Origin: Pedobacter ureilyticus
GTDB taxonomy: Bacteria > Bacteroidota > Bacteroidia > Sphingobacteriales > Sphingobacteriaceae
Length of the DNA stretch: 64,000 nt
Reading direction: 5' to 3'
Assembly (NCBI RefSeq): GCF_005925345.1
Contig: NZ_SSHJ01000001.1
Coordinates: forward strand, 558,001 to 622,000
Both the position numbers and the translations under genes were made by a program. Positions 26,935 through 35,967 of this stretch are shown piece by piece. Numbering within the stretch: the stretch's first letter is position 1; every line of letters begins with the position of its first letter. The notes beneath the pieces were generated by a model that did not search any database, was not told where the DNA came from, and saw only the letters and a list, made by a program, of their open reading frames with translations.

Positions 26935-27828
26935 TTAAACCCAATCTACACCCTTTTTTAGGAAATGGGTAGTTACCTCTTCTTCGGTATTAGGCTTTGC
27001 TTGTGCATTGTAATTCCACTTCGTTGTTGGCGGTAGGCTCATCAAAATACTTTCAATACGTCCGTTAGTTTCTAAACCAAACTTGGTTCCCGAGTCGTAA
27101 ACCAAATTGAACTCCGCATACCTACTTCTACGTAAATATTGCCATTCCTTATGTAAATCTGTGTACTCTTTATCCCTATTTCTATCAATCAATTCGGTGT
27201 AAATAGGCAAAAATGTATTACCTACCGCCACAGAAAAATCTAATAATTGCTCGTAGCTCAACCCTGTATTTTCGGGTTTCAAACGGTCGTAGAAAATACC
27301 GCCTACTCCCCTAGTTTCATTGCGATGTTTGATAAAAAAATAATCATCGGCTAAAGCTTTAAAACGAGGGTAAAATTCGGATTTAAATTCATCGCAAGCC
27401 TGTTTTAAATGGTAATGAAAAAACCTAACATCTGTTGGAATTACGTAATGTGGTGTTAAATCTATACCGCCACCAAACCAACGGGTTTGCTCATCCATTT
27501 CGAAATAACGGATATTCATGTGAATAATTGGCACAAAAGGGTTTTCTGGATGCAGTACAATAGATACACCCGTAGCGAAAAACTCGTCATTTTCTACTTT
27601 AAAGGATTTTTTCACCGCTTCTGGTAATTTACCATAAACTGCAGAAAAGTTTACTCCGCCTTTTTCGATCACATTACCGTGCTGTAAAATCCTAGTCCTA
27701 CCGCCGCCGCCGCCCTCGCGTTCCCATAATTCTTCTTCAAAAACAGCTTTTCCATCTGCCACTTCCAATCCTTTACAAATACTGTCTTGTATCTGTCTAT
27801 ACGCCTCTGCAACTTTATCCTTAAACAT
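26935..27828 (-). CDS. hemF: Oxygen-dependent coproporphyrinogen III oxidase
   Basis: A 297-residue enzyme that oxidatively decarboxylates coproporphyrinogen III to protoporphyrinogen IX in heme synthesis, using O2. Family signatures are LWEREGGGGGRTRIL (about 50-64), the metal-site segment VPIIHMNIRYFE, WWFGGGIDLTPHY-like WFGGGIDLTPHYV, KHRNETRGVGGIFYD and EWQYLRRSRYAEFNLVYD. Length is normal and the protein is cytoplasmic. It is convergent with the response regulator and transcribed alone. The presence of HemF implies aerobic growth. Confidence 0.96.
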   Translation of the reverse strand: MFKDKVAEAYRQIQDSICKGLEVADGKAVFEEELWEREGGGGGRTRILQHGNVIEKGGVNFSAVYGKLPEAVKKSFKVENDEFFATGVSIVLHPENPFVPIIHMNIRYFEMDEQTRWFGGGIDLTPHYVIPTDVRFFHYHLKQACDEFKSEFYPRFKALADDYFFIKHRNETRGVGGIFYDRLKPENTGLSYEQLLDFSVAVGNTFLPIYTELIDRNRDKEYTDLHKEWQYLRRSRYAEFNLVYDSGTKFGLETNGRIESILMSLPPTTKWNYNAQAKPNTEEEVTTHFLKKGVDWV

Positions 27829-27847
27829 GATTTCTTCTATTTATGTT

Positions 27848-27855
27848 CAAATTTA
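27848..27855 (-). promoter_or_regulatory. Candidate -7 box of hemF
   Basis: The minus strand reads TAAATTTG, matching TAnnTTTG, 19 bp before the hemF ATG. A gTTTTCG-like -33 lies farther upstream but is not convincing. Confidence 0.45.
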
Positions 27856-27981
27856 AGCTTAATAGAAATGCTAAGCGAAAACGAATGTTAGATAGTACAT
27901 TAGATTGACACTTTAGAGGTTCGAATTAGGTATGAAATGTGAAATTTTCAAATGAGAGGCGCCCGTGTATTTTATTTCTAA

Positions 27982-27998
27982 AATTGTCTCGAACAATT
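27982..27998 (-). terminator. Weak hairpin after the outer-membrane barrel gene
   Basis: AATTGT and ACAATT pair around the loop TCGAG on the minus strand, followed by TTAG. It begins 15 bp after the barrel protein stop. The stem is short and the T-run poor. Confidence 0.35.
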
Positions 27999-28012
27999 CT
28001 AATTTTGGAAAA

Positions 28013-28630
28013 TTATCTATTAAACAACTTACTTAAATTAGGTTTAATGCCTATAGTTAGCGGCACTGTAGTAAAATTTCTTGCTTGTATTTTTTCAAAA
28101 CCATTCATGTAACTGGCCTCGGTAAATATGGCTAAGCCTCCCAAACTATATTCTATGCCTGCCCCACCCTCTGCTATGGGCATAAAATGACTTTGGTTAC
28201 TAAGTTTTACCTGTAAAGCAGCATCATTTACATTAACCCTTGGGGTTAAAATATAACCACCACCCGCACCAGCGAAACCATAAAAAGCAAATTTACCTAC
28301 CATTTTTCGATATCCTAAGCCAAGATTTAAAAGGTATGTGGTTGCTCGTCCAACTTGTGCGGTATAAGTAAATCCCGCATCAGGCATTTTTGCTCGATAA
28401 GAAAACGCATGCAAACTTACCTTTGGATAAAAAAACAAGCCTCCCTGGCCTAATCCATAATTTAACCCTAAAGTGGTTGATATTTTGCGGCCAAAAACAT
28501 CAGCGGCCTTGCCCACGGGTACCGAAGTTCCGATACCGCTAACGGTATATAATTTATCGGTTCTAGCCTGCGCTTTTAAAACTATAGGGAGTAATGTTAT
28601 TGCTACGAAAAGAATGAAGTAAATACGCAT
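28013..28630 (-). CDS. Outer-membrane beta-barrel protein
   Basis: A 205-residue protein with a signal peptide (MRIYFILFVAITLLPIVLKAQ, cut after about residue 21). The remainder alternates polar and aromatic or aliphatic residues and is rich in Gly (for example GLNYGLGQGGLFFYPKVSLH, FYGFAGAGGGYI), as expected for an eight-stranded OMP-b-barrel domain. It has no obvious partner gene. A structural or adhesion role is possible but nothing in the sequence fixes it. Confidence 0.75.
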   Translation of the reverse strand: MRIYFILFVAITLLPIVLKAQARTDKLYTVSGIGTSVPVGKAADVFGRKISTTLGLNYGLGQGGLFFYPKVSLHAFSYRAKMPDAGFTYTAQVGRATTYLLNLGLGYRKMVGKFAFYGFAGAGGGYILTPRVNVNDAALQVKLSNQSHFMPIAEGGAGIEYSLGGLAIFTEASYMNGFEKIQARNFTTVPLTIGIKPNLSKLFNR

Positions 28631-28687
28631 AAAATGTCTTTCCTTACTAACATAAGGCGAACACTTTTGTTTGAAACACAGTTTGTA

Positions 28688-29350
28688 CTACTTCTCAGAA
28701 GGATTTTTTTTCTTATCCACTAACTTCTCTATCATCTTATTCGTCCTATCTACCCTAGTCTTTTCTTGTTTGGCAGTGATGATCCATAGCACATATTCTT
28801 TTTTGTGCGAATAAGCTAATTGTTCGTAGTAAGCCAAAGCCGTAGGATGTTCTGTTAAAGCTGCTTTTAAATCCTCTGGCAGCGTAACTATTTTATTAGC
28901 TACATCAATATACCTACCATATTCGTTCTTTGCAATTTCAGTATTGCCTACTCCGGATTTTTTCTGGCTTGAGGCAGGTTTAATCCGAATGCCAGTCCAA
29001 ATTTCGTTAACTGCTGCAGAGCCGCAAGGAGCAAGATCATATTTCTTCAAATCATCCCACGACTGCATCAAATTCAAATCTGATGCTAGCGCAGTTTTGG
29101 CTTTTGGGTAGAAAATCCAAGCAACGGTTTTATCTTTTATAAATGGCTTAATGATATTTAAAGCCTCAAATAAATTTCCTTTAGTAATGGCAAAAACCAA
29201 ATAAGCATCGTAATTTGGCTGCATTTGATAGGCAAACTCAACCGAATTGGGGATATTACCAAATATAGCAGCTGCATTTTCAGGTGCGTTAATTACACTT
29301 ACCTTAAAGCCCAGCTTAACTTGTAGCTTTTTTAGCAATTGATTTTCCAT
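28688..29350 (-). CDS. YdeI/OmpD-associated family protein with an N-terminal DUF3052-like domain
   Basis: A 220-residue soluble protein in two parts. Residues 1-120 (LQVKLGFKVSVINAPENAAA, DAYLVFAITKGN, KDKTVAWIFYPKAK) resemble the DUF3052-type domain. Residues from about 150 (LPEDLKAALTEHPTALAYYE, SHKKEYVLWIITAKQEKTR) are the YdeI/OmpD-associated helical repeat, a region linked in other bacteria to bacteriocin or peptide tolerance. No signal peptide. It is transcribed in the same direction as the SpoU methyltransferase upstream, with a 96-bp gap. The biochemical function is unknown. Confidence 0.75.
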   Translation of the reverse strand: MENQLLKKLQVKLGFKVSVINAPENAAAIFGNIPNSVEFAYQMQPNYDAYLVFAITKGNLFEALNIIKPFIKDKTVAWIFYPKAKTALASDLNLMQSWDDLKKYDLAPCGSAAVNEIWTGIRIKPASSQKKSGVGNTEIAKNEYGRYIDVANKIVTLPEDLKAALTEHPTALAYYEQLAYSHKKEYVLWIITAKQEKTRVDRTNKMIEKLVDKKKNPSEK

Positions 29351-29446
29351 TTCTTCTCCTTATGCCACAGTATCTGGCCTCAATACTTAAGATAAACAAA
29401 TACTTTATCAATCTTTACATGCTTATTTGTATATCTGTGGCTTGGT

Positions 29447-29977
29447 TTATAATTTCATTTTAGCGAAAAAATCCCACAACACTATACCCGCTGATATCAC
29501 AATATTAAAAGAATGTTTAGTGCCAAATTGGGGTATCTCGATGCATTTATCAATTTGCTGCATGGCCTCATCACTTACGCCATTTACTTCATTGCCAAAA
29601 ATCAGCACGTATTTATCTTCTAGCGTAGGCTTATTTTTATTGAGCATGACACTATTTTGCGCTTGTTCTATGGCAATAATCTGATAGCCTAGTTGTCTGT
29701 ATTTCTCAATTGCTGTTAAGGTATCATCAATATGCTCCCACTCTACCGATTGCGTAGCTCCTAATGCAGTTTTTTCAATTTCACGATGTGGAGGTTGTGC
29801 CGTAATACCACACAACACTACTTTTTCTACAGAAAAACCATCCGCAGTTCTAAAAACAGAACCTACATTATGCATACTCCTTACATTATCGAGCATAATA
29901 ACTACAGGTAGTTTTTCCTGCGCTTTAAACCCTTCTATATCTACTCTGTTAAGTTCTTCTAATTTTAGTTTTTTCAT
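29447..29977 (-). CDS. TrmH/SpoU-family RNA 2'-O-methyltransferase
   Basis: A 176-residue SPOUT enzyme that uses S-adenosylmethionine. Motif 1 is MLDNVRSMHNVGSVFRTADG (about 28-47) with the catalytic Arg and Asn. Motif 2 is VLIFGNEVNGVS, and motif 3 is GTKHSFNIVISAGIVLWD. The knotted fold is complete, with no extra RNA-binding domain, so it is of the short TrmL/TrmH kind. Substrate (tRNA or rRNA) is not decided. Confidence 0.9.
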   Translation of the reverse strand: MKKLKLEELNRVDIEGFKAQEKLPVVIMLDNVRSMHNVGSVFRTADGFSVEKVVLCGITAQPPHREIEKTALGATQSVEWEHIDDTLTAIEKYRQLGYQIIAIEQAQNSVMLNKNKPTLEDKYVLIFGNEVNGVSDEAMQQIDKCIEIPQFGTKHSFNIVISAGIVLWDFFAKMKL

Positions 29978-30047
29978 TTGTTTGTTTATTCGTTCACTAG
30001 CTCATAGTTCATTTTTAAGCTATTTAAATCATCACATCAGCTAATTA
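29978..30047. repeat. Short degenerate ttca-type repeats upstream of the TrmH gene
   Basis: The spacer reads ttcgttcactagctcatagttcattttt, the same style of ttcatta/ttcactg words seen at 33284-33350 and 51410-51610. It fills most of the gap between galK and the methyltransferase start. Confidence 0.4.
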
Positions 30048-31199
30048 TCAGATCCTTTTTGGCCCGTCGCCAATTTCTTGCACATAAATAGTTGCATGGT
30101 ATCCAATTTCATTGAAATATACTTCCGAGAGTTGTTTGGCAAAATCTACCTCGCTACCTTTTTTAAGCAAAGCGATAGCGCAACCACCAAAACCAGCCCC
30201 CGTCATGCGGGCACCAATTACATCCGCATAGTCTGCACAAAAATCTACAATGGTATCTAGCTCTTTGCCAGTTACCTCATACAATTCTTTTAACGACTCA
30301 TGCGAGGCATACATTAACCTGCCAAACTCTACCAAATTACCTTCATTTAAAGCTTTTGATGCTCCATGTACTCGATCATTTTCTTTAACTACGTGTGTAG
30401 CTCTTTTTAGCACAGTTTCGTCCTTGATGAGATAACTATGAAGTGCAAATTTCTCGGCACTTAATTCACATAAATAATTGATGTTAATTTCTTGACGCAG
30501 ATTTTCAAGGGCTTGCTGGCACTCTTCTACCCTTTCGTTATATTTAGAATCTGCAAGTTCTCTGTGTTTATTCGTATTGATAATGGCAAGCGAGTAATCG
30601 CCTAAATCACAATCAATCATTTTATGTTTCAGCGTATCGCAATTCAACAAAATGGCTTTATCAGGTTCTCCAAAAGCAACGGCAAACTGGTCCATAATAC
30701 CAGAATTTAGGCCGATAAAATCGTTTTCTACTTTTTTCGAAAGTTTAACAATCGACAATAAATCTATACCTAAGCTAAAGAAATCGTTTATTGCATACGC
30801 AGTTAATACCTCAATAGATGCCGATGAAGATAGACCAGCGCCGATTGGGATATTGCCGTAGTAAAGTAAATCTAACCCGCTGCAATGCCAATCTTCATTT
30901 TGTAGCTCGTTGATGATCCCCAATGGATAATTATACCATTCGGAACCTACCTTTGAATAACTTTTTTGCAAGGGCACTTCTGCACAAGCCTCGAAATTTG
31001 CACTTGCCAATCTAACCACCCCATCATTATTGGGCGCTAATAACAACCAAGTTCCGGCAGTAATGGCACATGGCATTACCAGACCTCCGTTATAATCTAT
31101 ATGCTCGCCAATTAAATTTACACGGCCAGGAGCGAAATAACAGGCTTGCTGGGGCTTGCCGTATTTTTGTTGAAATAGTTGATAAATCTGGTCTTCCAT
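30048..31199 (-). CDS. galK: Galactokinase
   Basis: A 383-residue GHMP kinase, starting at the ATG at 31199 (MEDQIYQLFQQKYGKP); the frame extends to 31229 but the added residues do not fit the family. The galactokinase signature is GRVNLIGEHIDYNGG, the ATP loop is GAGLSSSAS, and the C-terminal motif is GARMTGAGFGGCAI. It phosphorylates galactose at C1 in the Leloir pathway. It is divergent from galM, sharing a 143-bp control region. galT and galE are not in the window. Confidence 0.95.
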   Translation of the reverse strand: MEDQIYQLFQQKYGKPQQACYFAPGRVNLIGEHIDYNGGLVMPCAITAGTWLLLAPNNDGVVRLASANFEACAEVPLQKSYSKVGSEWYNYPLGIINELQNEDWHCSGLDLLYYGNIPIGAGLSSSASIEVLTAYAINDFFSLGIDLLSIVKLSKKVENDFIGLNSGIMDQFAVAFGEPDKAILLNCDTLKHKMIDCDLGDYSLAIINTNKHRELADSKYNERVEECQQALENLRQEININYLCELSAEKFALHSYLIKDETVLKRATHVVKENDRVHGASKALNEGNLVEFGRLMYASHESLKELYEVTGKELDTIVDFCADYADVIGARMTGAGFGGCAIALLKKGSEVDFAKQLSEVYFNEIGYHATIYVQEIGDGPKRI

Positions 31200-31342
31200 T
31201 TGGTAATGATTAGATAAAATACAGTGCAAAAAATCGCTTTTTGCGTTTGATAAATAATTGCCTTTTTAATTTCGGTGCTTCACTTTTAACTTAACATTGA
31301 TTATTATTGTAAGCCTTAAAAAGAAGGCCTAAGATAAGAATA

Positions 31343-32389
31343 ATGAAAGCAAACCAAATAACTACAGGCATATTAGTAGATGAAAAAGAAGTAATAGCCG
31401 TAGAACTTACCAACAGCAAAGGCACCTATGTAAAACTATTCAACTATGGCACCATCATCAATAAATTTATTGTTAAAAACGCCAAAGGCGAAGCTCAGGA
31501 TATTGTTTTAGGCTTTGATAATTTTGAAAGCTACATTAGTGAAGATTACCTAGCTAACTACCCTTATTTTGGTGCCATTGTGGGCAGATACGCCAACAGA
31601 ATTAAAAATGGCGAGTTTATGGTTGATGGAATTACTTACCAAGTGCCGCAAAATAACGGCAGCGACTGCTTGCATGGTGGTAATGCTGGTTTTGATAAAA
31701 AAGTGTGGGACATTATCGAGTTGACTTCGGGCGACAATCCATCGGTTACTTTTCATTATTACAGCGAAGATGGCGAAGAGGGCTTTCCGGGCGATTTGGC
31801 TGTACAATTGCGGTTTACGCTTACCCAAAACAACGAACTGATATTAACCTACCAAGCGGATACTGATGAAGCTACTCCTGTAAACCTAACCCACCACAGC
31901 TATTTCAATTTGTCGGAAAATAGCGGGCATGTTGGTTCGCACTACCACCAAATGAATGCCTCGAATTGGCTAGAACAAGACGATAATTTTGTAGTTACCG
32001 GTAAATTAATTCCGGTAGAGGACTCGCATCATGATTTTAGGAAAGGTAAAACTTTTGCCGAAGGTTGGGACGAGATAAACGGTTACGACCAAAGCTACGT
32101 ATTAGATAAAACTTATGGCGATTTAAGCTTGGCAAGCAAAACTTCAGATCAGGAAAGTGGCTTGACCCTAGCGGTTTACACTACCGAGCCAGTGGCACAT
32201 TTGTACACTGCAAAGCACCTGAATGTTAAAGGTGGAAAAAACGGCAAAAATTATGGAGAATTTAGTGCTTTTTGTGTAGAAACACAACATGCGCCAAATT
32301 CGATCAATATCGAAGAATTTCCTACTACTGTTTTAGCGCCCGAAGAAATTTACCATCAAACTACGATATATAAAGTTGAGGTTAAATAA
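31343..32389 (+). CDS. galM: Aldose 1-epimerase (galactose mutarotase)
   Basis: A 348-residue beta-sandwich enzyme that interconverts alpha and beta galactose. Signatures are GAIVGRYANRIKNGEF, NGSDCLHGGNAGFDKKVWD, the catalytic HHSYFNLS and the C-terminal VETQHAPNSIN with the catalytic Glu region. There is no signal peptide, so it should be cytoplasmic, unlike many Bacteroidota mutarotases. It is divergently paired with galK, giving beta-to-alpha conversion ahead of the kinase. Confidence 0.93.
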   Translation: MKANQITTGILVDEKEVIAVELTNSKGTYVKLFNYGTIINKFIVKNAKGEAQDIVLGFDNFESYISEDYLANYPYFGAIVGRYANRIKNGEFMVDGITYQVPQNNGSDCLHGGNAGFDKKVWDIIELTSGDNPSVTFHYYSEDGEEGFPGDLAVQLRFTLTQNNELILTYQADTDEATPVNLTHHSYFNLSENSGHVGSHYHQMNASNWLEQDDNFVVTGKLIPVEDSHHDFRKGKTFAEGWDEINGYDQSYVLDKTYGDLSLASKTSDQESGLTLAVYTTEPVAHLYTAKHLNVKGGKNGKNYGEFSAFCVETQHAPNSINIEEFPTTVLAPEEIYHQTTIYKVEVK

Positions 32390-32399
32390 CTTGGATTTA

Positions 32400-32431
32400 T
32401 TGGAAAGAATTTAAGTTTAAATTCTTTCCAA
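32400..32431. terminator. 15-bp palindrome between convergent galM and udp
   Basis: ttggaaagaatttaa (32400-32414) is followed after two bases by its exact complement (32417-32431). It contains the last codons and stop of udp. There is no long T-run on either strand, so the terminator role is likely but not certain. Confidence 0.55.
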
Positions 32432-33283
32432 TATAGTCTGAATTGCTTTTTCTACAATGGCATTTGGGTTACTGCTAAACTCAAATTTTACACGACTAGC
32501 CAAAATCGCATTAATTGATAGCGCTTTATGCCCAAGGGTTTTCGCCAAAGCATAAATACCCGCCGTTTCCATTTCTAAATTGGTAATACGGTTCTCTCCA
32601 CTTTTAAAGCTATTCAATTGCCCGATAAAGTTGGCTACTGCATTTTTTGCCCTTACCTGTCGGCCTTGAGGCGCATAAAAACCCGGTGCTGTAGCCGTAA
32701 TTCCGGTTGGCATATCATGGGCAAATTGTTGCATTAAACTTTCGTCTGCCGCGGTCAGGTAAGGCTTAATTCCATCCAAAGCGTTAAAGTGCGAATTGAT
32801 ATCGACCAACAAAGCTTTTTCTTCTAAATCTAACTCCTGCTCGTAGTAGTGCATTAAGGCATCAAAACCTAACCCGAAAGAGGACGCCAATATAGTGCCC
32901 ATAGGAACATTTGGCTGAACGGCTCCAGAAGTACCAATTCTGACGATATTTAAAGATTTTAGCTGTCCCTTTACCATTCTACTCTCAAAATCGATATTAA
33001 CCAGCGCATCTAGCTCATTAAAAACAATATCGATATTATCGGTACCAATGCCGGTAGAGATCACAGTAATCCGCTTATTGCCAATATAACCCGTATGTGT
33101 AATGAACTCACGCTTGCCTTTCTTTAGCTCAATACGGTCAAAATACTTGCTTACTTCTGGCACACGATCCAAATCGCCTACGGTAATTACGGTATCCGCA
33201 ATATCTTCTGGCAGTAAATTCAAGTGGTAAATACTTCCATCCGGATTGATTATTAAATCAGCTTCTGATATTTTCATTTTCAT
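32417..33283 (-). CDS. udp: Uridine/nucleoside phosphorylase
   Basis: A 288-residue NP-I family phosphorylase. It has VITVGDLDRVPEVSKYF (phosphate site region), VISTGIGTDNIDIVFNELDA, VRIGTSGAVQPNVPMGT and the ribose-binding NLEMETAGIYALAKTLG. It splits uridine (or related nucleosides) to base and ribose-1-phosphate. Two Met codons at 33283 and 33277 could both start it. The last three codons and stop lie inside a palindrome shared with the galM 3' end. A repeat-rich spacer precedes it. Confidence 0.88.
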   Translation of the reverse strand: MKMKISEADLIINPDGSIYHLNLLPEDIADTVITVGDLDRVPEVSKYFDRIELKKGKREFITHTGYIGNKRITVISTGIGTDNIDIVFNELDALVNIDFESRMVKGQLKSLNIVRIGTSGAVQPNVPMGTILASSFGLGFDALMHYYEQELDLEEKALLVDINSHFNALDGIKPYLTAADESLMQQFAHDMPTGITATAPGFYAPQGRQVRAKNAVANFIGQLNSFKSGENRITNLEMETAGIYALAKTLGHKALSINAILASRVKFEFSSNPNAIVEKAIQTILERI

Positions 33284-33409
33284 TGGTTCATTAGTTCATT
33301 AGTTCACTGGCTCATTGGCCATTAGTTCGTTGGTTATTGATTATTCTTATCAACTAATTGCTGATCCCTGTCTCCTAATCCCTAACCTATGATACCTAAC
33401 CCCTGCCCC
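33284..33409. repeat. Degenerate gttcatta-type short tandem repeats
   Basis: Between udp and the YigZ gene the DNA has eight-base words gttcatta, gttcatta, gttcactg, gctcattg (33286-33330), then ttattgat-type words, and then a C-rich series of cctaatccctaacc-type words (33365-33412). They are imperfect tandem repeats of low complexity. Confidence 0.6.
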
Positions 33410-34024
33410 CTAAACTGTACCTAAATATACGGTTTTTAAACCTTCGATCTTATCTAACTTGTTTATAACGATGTTGAGATTTGCTTTTCTTACTTCGAAA
33501 GTCAGTTTACAATGCGTATCAAAATTTTGATTTAAGACACTCAGCTGCTCTTCTTTTACTACACGCATTACCTCATTCATCATTAAATAATCGAACGCTA
33601 ACTCATAGACATCGTTTACCGTTTTGGTTACAATTTCTACTGCATTTAACGCTTCTACAGTAGCTGTTTTATATGCATTTATTAATCCAGGGACACCCAG
33701 CAACGTACCACCAAAATAACGCACTACAACTACTAAGATATTAGTCACATCTGCTGATAATAACGCATTTAAAATGGGTCTTCCCGCCGTTCCAGAAGGT
33801 TCACCATCATCGTTGAATTTATGTACCGCCCGATCTGGGGTTAAACGCAAGGCCCAACAAAAGTGCCTGGCTTTGTTGTGCTCTGCCCTTAATTTCGCCG
33901 TTAACTCCTTCACTTCCGTTTCACTTTTTATAGGGTAAGCATAGGCGATAAACTTGCTGCCCTTATCCCTAAAAATGCCTTCGCTTGTTTGTGTTATAGT
34001 TTGGTACGTATCGCTAAACAGCAT
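33410..34024 (-). CDS. YigZ/IMPACT family protein
   Basis: A 204-residue protein. The family signature DDGEPSGTAGRPILNAL lies at about 75-91, preceded by DKGSKFIAYAYPIKSETEVK. A second domain (about 130-204) has the DUF1949/EF-G-V-like ferredoxin fold. YigZ proteins resemble the eukaryotic IMPACT regulator of translation stress, but the bacterial role is poorly defined. Its start overlaps the DMT transporter stop by 11 bp, so the two are co-transcribed. Confidence 0.88.
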   Translation of the reverse strand: MLFSDTYQTITQTSEGIFRDKGSKFIAYAYPIKSETEVKELTAKLRAEHNKARHFCWALRLTPDRAVHKFNDDGEPSGTAGRPILNALLSADVTNILVVVVRYFGGTLLGVPGLINAYKTATVEALNAVEIVTKTVNDVYELAFDYLMMNEVMRVVKEEQLSVLNQNFDTHCKLTFEVRKANLNIVINKLDKIEGLKTVYLGTV

Positions 34025-34880
34025 AAATTTTTGATAGTGTAATAAGTATAATTGAAACCATTGCTAGCGCTAAACCAATGTAGTTCCATCGACTTAACCT
34101 CTCCCTAAAAACAAAAATACCGATTAATGTTCCTGCAATAATTACCCCCATATTCATGGCTGCAAATACCGTTGAGGGGTTATTAGCCATTTCTTTATGC
34201 GCCCTTAGATAGAAAAGAATATTTCCGAAATTGAAAATACCTAAGATACAGCCACATAAAAAATTGATTAATTGTAGCTTGGTCTTTTTACGCCACACCA
34301 AATAAAGCAAGTAAAATATAGAAAGTACAAAAGCAATGCTATAGATAATAAATAAAGAAGTAGTGTAGGGAACTATTGTAATTAGGCTTACCAATTTAAA
34401 CAATACATCTACGGTGCCGAAACCTATAAAAACCAACAATAGATACAACCAGCTTCTTTTGCTCGATACCCTATCACTTTTTCTGTACATGGTAAAAATG
34501 ATTGCGGCAAAACCAAAAACAATACCTACTTCCTTATATCTGTCGAAATTTTCGTTAAATAAGAAGTAGGCTGCACTTAAAGAAATGAAAAGAGATAAAC
34601 GTTGGGCAATATCTGTTCTAGCTATGCCCGCGTTACGCACCGACTTTCCCAAAATTAAAAAGATGCACGGCATTAAAACACCTAAAATCCAATAAAACGG
34701 AGAAAAACTAACCTTAGCTAGATTGGCAAAATCTGGCTTAAAACACATTAAACTTAAGCCAATTGCAAAAAAATAATTCCAAGTAATGGCTTGTGCAAGG
34801 TTAATCTGGTAACGCCTAGCAAGCTTAAACAAAACGCCAACAGTTACACTACAAATGATACTTAACGCCAAATAAACCAT
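34014..34880 (-). CDS. DMT/EamA-family membrane transporter
   Basis: A 288-residue protein with about ten hydrophobic helices and short loops, the layout of EamA metabolite transporters (two five-helix repeats). NMGVIIAGTLIGIFVFRERL near the C-terminus is the typical helix-loop ending in a conserved Glu-Arg. Substrate is unknown. It precedes YigZ with an 11-bp overlap and lies 30 bp after ribD. Confidence 0.8.
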   Translation of the reverse strand: MVYLALSIICSVTVGVLFKLARRYQINLAQAITWNYFFAIGLSLMCFKPDFANLAKVSFSPFYWILGVLMPCIFLILGKSVRNAGIARTDIAQRLSLFISLSAAYFLFNENFDRYKEVGIVFGFAAIIFTMYRKSDRVSSKRSWLYLLLVFIGFGTVDVLFKLVSLITIVPYTTSLFIIYSIAFVLSIFYLLYLVWRKKTKLQLINFLCGCILGIFNFGNILFYLRAHKEMANNPSTVFAAMNMGVIIAGTLIGIFVFRERLSRWNYIGLALAMVSIILITLSKIYAV

Positions 34881-34910
34881 TTTGCTTTTTTATAAAATTT
34901 CTTTAAAAAA

Positions 34911-35954
34911 TTAACGCTTTAAAATCTGTAACCTGTCATTTCCAACAGAAATTTCTTCTCTAATTTTGCCGTTAATTAGAGGTGTCTTAACGCCTTCTCC
35001 CCATGTTGTTTTGCTGGTAAATATACGGGCTTCGTCCCATAAATTAGCAGTTATAAACTGACTTAAAATATTGGCTCCTCCTTCTATAATTACCGATTGA
35101 ATATCCATTAAGTAAAGCTGATACGCTATTTTTTGAGGTAAATAGAAATGCATATCTTCCATTTGCACAAAGTGGATATTACCAACAACATCCGTTTTTA
35201 CTTCATTGAAAATGATGGTTTTTGCAACATCATTGAAAATATGAAAATTCAATGGAATATCAAGGTTTTTATCAATGACCAAACGAATTGGATTTTTACC
35301 AAAAACCTCACGGGTATCAAGTTGAGGATTATCTACTAGCACCGTGTTTTTACCTACCAAAATGGCGTCTTCTTCGCTGCGCCATTGGTGGGTTAGCACC
35401 TTCGCTTCGGCACCAGAAATCCATCGCTGCGATTGATCTTCGGGAGCAAAAAAGCCATCAGCAGTTTGCGCCCATTTTAAGATAAAATACGGGCGATGCT
35501 CTTTTATGCGGGTAAAGAAACGTCTATTTACCAACTTACATTCCTCATCTAACACACCCGAGACCACTTCTATCCCCACATTTTTTAGCTTTTCGATACC
35601 TTTTCCATTTACACTTTCGAAAGGATCAGTATTTCCGACAACTACTTTTTTGATCTGATGTTTGATAAGCAGATCGGCGCATGGCGGAGTTTTGCCAAAA
35701 TGGGCACAAGGCTCTAAGGTAACATAAGCGGTAGCTTTTTTAAGTAATTCTGTTGCTTTATCGCCATGTCTTTCAAATACATCCTTAACCGCATTCACTT
35801 CTGCATGTGCCTCGCCAAATTGCTGATGGTAACCTTCGCCAATAATCTGATCCTCATGTACAATTATACAGCCTACCATTGGGTTCGGACTTACGTTTCC
35901 CAAACCTTTGATTGCCAATGCTAAGCAGCGCTGCATGTAAAACTCGTGTTCCAT
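34911..35954 (-). CDS. ribD: Bifunctional riboflavin deaminase/reductase
   Basis: A 347-residue enzyme of riboflavin synthesis. The N-terminal deaminase has the zinc motif HAEVNAV (about 50-56) and PCAHFGKTPPCADL (about 81-94). The C-terminal reductase (about 150-347) starts RPYFILKWAQTADGF and keeps SGAEAKVLTHQWRSEEDAIL. The start MEHEFYMQRCLALA aligns well with other RibD N-termini. A -7 box lies 5 bp before the ATG, pointing to a very short leader. Other rib genes are not in the window, and I see no FMN riboswitch. Confidence 0.95.
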   Translation of the reverse strand: MEHEFYMQRCLALAIKGLGNVSPNPMVGCIIVHEDQIIGEGYHQQFGEAHAEVNAVKDVFERHGDKATELLKKATAYVTLEPCAHFGKTPPCADLLIKHQIKKVVVGNTDPFESVNGKGIEKLKNVGIEVVSGVLDEECKLVNRRFFTRIKEHRPYFILKWAQTADGFFAPEDQSQRWISGAEAKVLTHQWRSEEDAILVGKNTVLVDNPQLDTREVFGKNPIRLVIDKNLDIPLNFHIFNDVAKTIIFNEVKTDVVGNIHFVQMEDMHFYLPQKIAYQLYLMDIQSVIIEGGANILSQFITANLWDEARIFTSKTTWGEGVKTPLINGKIREEISVGNDRLQILKR

Positions 35955-35959
35955 CTTTG

Positions 35960-35967
35960 CAAAAATA
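35960..35967 (-). promoter_or_regulatory. Candidate -7 box of ribD
   Basis: TATTTTTG on the minus strand fits TAnnTTTG. Only CAAAG separates it from the ATG, so transcription would begin at about the start codon. Confidence 0.45.

Noticed and set aside
33284..33409. Possible CRISPR-like array from repeated words
   Set aside because: The repeat words are 7-8 bases, degenerate and without unique spacers of constant length; no cas genes are present.
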